Source: Trypanosoma brucei gambiense DAL972
Lineage: Eukaryota; Euglenozoa; Kinetoplastea; Trypanosomatida; Trypanosomatidae
Direction: 5' to 3'
DNA: 64,000 bases
Assembly: GCF_000210295.1 (NCBI RefSeq)
Contig: NC_026743.1
Span: 1,798,001 to 1,862,000, forward strand
Shown here: positions 59,694 through 64,000 of the stretch, one piece after another
Position numbering within the stretch: position 1 is the first letter of the stretch
How the letters are laid out: the number at the start of each line of letters is the position of its first letter
Program-made: the position numbers and the translations under genes
Notes under the pieces: model-generated
Seen by the model: the letters and a program-made list of their open reading frames with translations, nothing else
Told to the model about the DNA's origin: nothing
Databases searched by the model: none

Positions 59694-60201
59694 AATCTTG
59701 GTTTTACAGTTATTACTATTTTTGAAACTCTTAAAAATAAGCGGCTTTAAAAAAGGGGGGGTGCTGCGTTCTCCTCTTCGTATTATCCCTCAAAACGATC
59801 TTTTATGGAAAAGAGCGGTTATATTAAAACAAAATGGAGAAAAGGAGACAGTGAAGGAACAAACGCGAAAGTGTGGAAACAAGGGGAAAAGGAAGCGTAA
59901 TCGATTTTAGAGAATAAATAACATCACTGCACCGCACAACTGCCGCTTTGATGGGAACTTTATTTCCACAACTACGTATTCCTTTTGAACCTTTGGGCAC
60001 ATACCCTGTTGTAAAGGGATAAAAGCCAATGCCTAATGTATGTCAGCGGACAAAGACAACATCATAGACACTTTTAGGGGGAAAAAGTGCGTTACACCCT
60101 GGAAAATATCTGTGTCCTTGCATAACTTACTCAGCCCCTTCCTCCTCCCTCTTTTTGAAGGGAGCAGGAGCGCAGCCTTCTACGACTCCGCACTTCTGTG
60201 G
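59694..60201. other. Intergenic region, no gene seen
   Basis: AT-rich; T-rich sense sequence near 59730-59900 is suitable for the FtsH splice region. Confidence 0.5.
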
Positions 60202-63027
60202 TCAACAAATGAGTCCATATGAAGATATCACCATTTCACGAATATTAGAATCCACGAGTCCCAGCTGCTCCCTTAGCAAAGATGAGTGCTTGTTGCTATA
60301 AAATGAGAGCAATAATTTGATGCTCTCGTGTGTTCCCGGGAAGTTACAAGCCGACTGCCTCCAGCTGTAAACAAGCCTCATGACGTCGGGCAGGATATCA
60401 CGCGCGACATCTTCCACTGCTAAAAGAACATTTACTAGATGTATCGTTGCAACAGACTTATCGTATGCGTTTTCGCACTCCGTTATAATTCGGGTAATAA
60501 CATCTGGTCGCGCATGCACTACAAGACCAGGTACCGCTTCCAGGGCACTACATACTGCGAACGCCATCTGGGAGAACAGTAACTGAGATTCACTAAAGGC
60601 GTCGCTTCGAAGCACATCAACAGCCGCCTTAAATGCGCAGAATACACCGTTTGGGGATTCGTGCGAATACGATTTCACCATCAGCATAATTAAGTATACA
60701 AATTCTAGCTTATTTTGTAGGTCGCCAGCTGTAATTACGGAAGACGTCAGTTTTCCTAGAAGCTCCTCCACTATTCCCTGAGGAAAAGCACAAGTGCCGG
60801 CATTTTTTAATAGTCGATGAAGAAGGGTGACAGCAGCCACCTGAACTGCTAACTCCTCCGATGGATTAAAAAGTTGAAATGCCAGTACGGCAATGCATCC
60901 CTGAGTACGAGAACACCAACCAGCAAGGGAACTCGATGGAGTTACATTGGCGCAATTCGCAGCGATAAAAAGGACGTTGAGTAGCAGGCTGATATCGTCC
61001 CTAATATTCCTCTCAATGATGTCCCTTAATACTACACTCCACGCATCAAGCAGCTCAAGAGAAACTGCAGGATCAGGAAATCTCGTTAACATTCCGATAA
61101 TAGCCCGATCAACTGAAAAAACATCCTTATCGACAAACACGTTTGGCGTTTCATTAATATAGTAAGCTACATACGTAGTCTCAAACCCCTTGGTGCGCTC
61201 AATTCTGTTCGCCCTGAATGCAGCACTCAAAAGCGCCACGGTATTCTGGTCCTCTGATAGCGCAGCTAGGTGCATGGCCAAATCACAAAGAATGAAAAGA
61301 TTACCATCGTTATAGAACGGCAGGCAACTGATAACCATCTCGATCAAAGACGGCAGATCACCTGTAACTTTTTCGGTAGTGCCCATAGTATGGGCTGTCA
61401 TGAATGCGGTGTTGATAGCGGTGACAGCGGCATGACGGACACGTTTGCTCCTGCTTTGCAGGCGAGACGCAAATGCATTGATAATTTTGCTGATGGTGCT
61501 GTCATCCTGTGCGTATGTCCATTCCAAAACCCGTGACAATGACCACAGCGACATGCTCACAACAAAAATATTTTCAGATGGAGATAAAACGGCGGATATC
61601 AACTGCTCAACAACAGCCGGAAGTGTATCACCAATCTCGTCGTAGCAACCGTTAGCCATTGCACCGACAAGAACGATAGCTGCCTCCTTGTACTGCCATT
61701 CGCCATCCCACAAGGCTTTAACTTTTTCGATCAGGTGCGGGAATGTTTGCTTGCTCGAAAGAACGCAAAGAGCATCTATGCAACGGAGTGCTGTTGAACG
61801 CAACGTTGCAGTTCCATGGTTATCGTCGAGCGCAGAATCCTCAGATATATCATACTTTTGCTCGTTTAGATGGAAATCAACGGCTGCCGGGTCCCTCATG
61901 CTGCAGTCGTCCTCAGAAAGAATATTCTCCACATCTTCCCTTGTCATGGGTACATAAGTTACCAAAGCAGACACAAGACTCGGCAGTGACTCAATTAGAG
62001 GTTGAATGAGAGCACATATGTAACCCTCACCCCCCATCTTGTCGTACATCTCCATTGTTAGCGTTAAGAGGTCTATTGCGGAAATTTTTAACTGGACGTC
62101 GTGTTCAGTTACAATTCCAGCCGACACACTAGTGCAAATAGTATCCCTGCTCCAGCATTTAATGAACCTAGCCATGTCGGATTCTGGCATAGGGGTAAAG
62201 TATTCCAAGTAGTCGAGCATCACACCACAAGAGCGGAATACTTGTATTTTTAGCTCAACGTCACCTCCACAATTCTGTTCAGAAAGCAGGCAACAAAGGT
62301 TAGTGAAAGTACGACTGCCGCTCGTCAGTCCGATTTGTAGAGGTGACAAGCTCTCTACGTTCCAGTCAAGGGACTGTGCTTGTTCATACATATTCGAACA
62401 CATACGAAAAGCAGCCTTTCGGACACCCCATTGGGCGTTTGGGTCCAAGACAAGTACTGCGACACGCTCAATAATATCCTTACTTGCAAGACCTACCTCT
62501 TCTGGAAGGTCCTCCACAAGGTACTGAAGGGTATATAAAGCCGAAAAGGTCTTCACCTCTCCCGCCATCAGCAGGTCGTTTAGAAGTGTGTTAGGGAGAT
62601 TACCCAGCCCGCACTCCTCCCACCAGCTAAATGAGGTTAATACTGTTATCTTTACAACAATTTGAGCAGCTACGCGGGCGATTCGAACATCTGTCGGGTT
62701 AACAAGAACAGCTAGTGAACAGCCAGCCGCCTCCCTTATAGCCGCTTCACCCAAAGCAAGTTTACACCGCTCCAAGTTGTTCTTTAGGGTAATCCCAGCC
62801 AACCGCCTGTACTGTACCCAGTTGCCGCCGAGGTCAATGTCAACCGGGCATGTTTCCGCACCGAACAAATATGATAACAACACGAAGAACGTTGAGTCAG
62901 ATTGATACCGTTGCAATTCTTCGTATGCCTTTTTTGAGTTGTGAACGTTAACACCATTATCGCGAAGAAGGTGTAGCACTTTCACAACATCACCTGATGT
63001 TATGGAATAACCTCCCGCAAAACTCAT
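60202..63027 (-). CDS. Transportin (karyopherin beta-2)-like nuclear import receptor
   Basis: 941 residues, ATG 63027. The start matches the importin-beta N-domain: NSKKAYEELQRYQSDSTFFV and VQYRRLAGITLKNNLERC. Internal blocks LWDGEWQYKEAAIVLVGAMA with the preceding acidic segment (residues about 395-410, SEDSALDDNHGTATLR) correspond to transportin's H8 loop and following repeat (HHEWVVKESGILVLGAIA in animals). HEAT-like helices run to the end. Transportin imports RNA-binding proteins with PY-type signals and releases them on Ran-GTP binding. The acidic loop is much shorter than in animals. It is the most upstream gene visible in the transcription unit. Confidence 0.87.
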   Translation of the reverse strand: MSFAGGYSITSGDVVKVLHLLRDNGVNVHNSKKAYEELQRYQSDSTFFVLLSYLFGAETCPVDIDLGGNWVQYRRLAGITLKNNLERCKLALGEAAIREAAGCSLAVLVNPTDVRIARVAAQIVVKITVLTSFSWWEECGLGNLPNTLLNDLLMAGEVKTFSALYTLQYLVEDLPEEVGLASKDIIERVAVLVLDPNAQWGVRKAAFRMCSNMYEQAQSLDWNVESLSPLQIGLTSGSRTFTNLCCLLSEQNCGGDVELKIQVFRSCGVMLDYLEYFTPMPESDMARFIKCWSRDTICTSVSAGIVTEHDVQLKISAIDLLTLTMEMYDKMGGEGYICALIQPLIESLPSLVSALVTYVPMTREDVENILSEDDCSMRDPAAVDFHLNEQKYDISEDSALDDNHGTATLRSTALRCIDALCVLSSKQTFPHLIEKVKALWDGEWQYKEAAIVLVGAMANGCYDEIGDTLPAVVEQLISAVLSPSENIFVVSMSLWSLSRVLEWTYAQDDSTISKIINAFASRLQSRSKRVRHAAVTAINTAFMTAHTMGTTEKVTGDLPSLIEMVISCLPFYNDGNLFILCDLAMHLAALSEDQNTVALLSAAFRANRIERTKGFETTYVAYYINETPNVFVDKDVFSVDRAIIGMLTRFPDPAVSLELLDAWSVVLRDIIERNIRDDISLLLNVLFIAANCANVTPSSSLAGWCSRTQGCIAVLAFQLFNPSEELAVQVAAVTLLHRLLKNAGTCAFPQGIVEELLGKLTSSVITAGDLQNKLEFVYLIMLMVKSYSHESPNGVFCAFKAAVDVLRSDAFSESQLLFSQMAFAVCSALEAVPGLVVHARPDVITRIITECENAYDKSVATIHLVNVLLAVEDVARDILPDVMRLVYSWRQSACNFPGTHESIKLLLSFYSNKHSSLLREQLGLVDSNIREMVISSYGLIC

Positions 63028-64000
63028 TGAAAACTTTACTTTACCTCATGGGGGAAAGTGGAGCAGAAGCAACGGTAATAATGTCAAAATGAAAACCAGC
63101 AGTTACCATTATTCAACGGTTTAACAAAAAAATTAAAGTCAATAATGTAAAGTGAACATTTTAATCACATAACCCCAATCTCTCGCCTGGTTCCGTAGTC
63201 TTCGAAAGGTCCAGACGTGTGTGAACGGTGAGAAAAGAGCAGGTGCATAGTGCACCGAGTACCAAGTGAGAACTAGTGATCGCTCACGCGAAGAATCTCT
63301 GCACCCATGGAAAGTCGATGCATTTGCCACGCATTCCTCTACTCACGCCCCCACACACAGCAGACCCTACCATTAGGAAGGAACATAGTGGAAGCACAGA
63401 GTCATAGCAGTGCTGAATGTAATGACGGTTAAAGGGAACCTGTCCCCGCTATGATCGCACCAGCAAAGCTCTACCCAACGAAGCACCCATTGGTGACAAA
63501 GCGGAGAGCCACTGCTAACAGAGAAGTGCTTGAGCATTGCTCTCAAAAATAAAAAAATGGAAGGTGAACCTTTTCATCACAAAAGCAAAAAGAGTTAGTG
63601 CAACTGGAAAATGCATCCTGGAACTAAGCGCTTGGTGAAGTACACGGACACTCCACGCCCAGAGCGTGTTCAAACGCTTATGCGCCGGATATATCATTTG
63701 CTATCCAGGGGGGGAGGGTCAAAGCACTGTCGCTTGGTCGTCTCCAACATCACCCACAGCCTTACATGCACATACGATCATCAGAGAAAACTTTCCTTGA
63801 GGTTGCCGACGACTCCAACGTGCTTATCCTCCTCTTCCTTTCTTACCTTGGGCTGTCTCGGTAACAGCACGCGCCGCATACCAGAGTTAGCCAGTACATT
63901 CAGGATCCGTCAAGGCTACCCCAATTCGATTACAAGGTTATAGCGCATCCGAAGCAGTAACGAGGGTGGGCGGGCTTAACCACGGTATGCTTGCCATTGG
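63028..64000. other. Right-hand intergenic region; possible last codons of a further minus-strand gene
   Basis: Two minus-strand frames are open from the edge for about 20 codons (ending VTASDAL or YCFGCAITL), so the C-terminal end of an upstream gene may lie here, but too little is visible to choose. Sense strand 63050-63100 is pyrimidine-rich, as expected before the transportin gene. A plus-strand 110-codon frame at 63611-63943 shows no domain. Confidence 0.35.

Noticed and set aside
63611..63943. Plus-strand 110-codon frame near the right edge
   Set aside because: No domain, wrong direction for the array, and no splice-type signal upstream.

Overview
The window looks like nuclear DNA of a kinetoplastid, most probably Trypanosoma brucei. 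All convincing protein genes lie on the minus strand, intron-less and head-to-tail, separated by 0.2-2 kb of AT-rich or homopolymer-rich DNA. That is the layout of a polycistronic transcription unit processed by spliced-leader trans-splicing and polyadenylation. A RIME-type short retroposon with an intact target-site duplication points to T. brucei. From memory only, the order SCS-beta, BDF2, Obg GTPase, MTR4, RRP41, fibrillarin, pyruvate dehydrogenase E2 recalls a stretch of T. brucei chromosome 10; I could not check this. Many reading frames have in-frame TTG/GTG codons upstream of the first ATG, so every start given here was set to an ATG I located.

Since transcription runs right to left, the order is best read from 64000 down to 1. 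Right block (63 to 30.5 kb): transportin-like karyopherin, mitochondrial FtsH/YME1-like protease, a 1432-residue mitochondrial-looking protein of unknown function, a POC5-like centriole protein, a pentapeptide-repeat protein, an exportin-like karyopherin, pyruvate dehydrogenase E2, a TRM9-like tRNA methyltransferase, a PCID2/Thp1-like mRNA export factor, a FAN1-like protein with altered active-site residues, a weak membrane ORF, folylpolyglutamate synthetase and an RCC1-repeat protein.

Middle gap (30.5 to 25 kb): about 5.5 kb with no convincing protein gene. It holds one tRNA-Gly(GCC) on the plus strand, one RIME element, a cluster of hairpins ending in a T-run, and little else I can name. 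It is the best candidate for a boundary between two transcription units.

Left block (25 kb to 1): fibrillarin, a cullin, a PEX22-like membrane protein, SF3b p14, exosome RRP41 followed by its helicase MTR4, mitochondrial Obg GTPase, bromodomain factor, succinyl-CoA synthetase beta, an HRD1-like RING E3 (probable frameshift near its 3' end), the SF3b subunit PHF5A/Rds3, a mitochondrial mL43-like protein, a 79-residue small protein, and a divergent MCM-family ATPase running off the left edge.

By theme the genes cover RNA metabolism (MTR4, RRP41, two SF3b subunits, fibrillarin, PCID2-like, TRM9-like, tRNA-Gly), nuclear transport (two karyopherins, RCC1-like), ubiquitin/proteolysis (cullin, RING E3, FtsH), mitochondrial energy and translation (SCS-beta, PDH E2, Obg, mL43-like) and DNA maintenance (MCM-like, FAN1-like). 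A separate surprise is a non-coding segment of about 375 bp present twice, 18.6 kb apart, at about 98.7% identity. One copy is the proximal 3' UTR of the FtsH gene.
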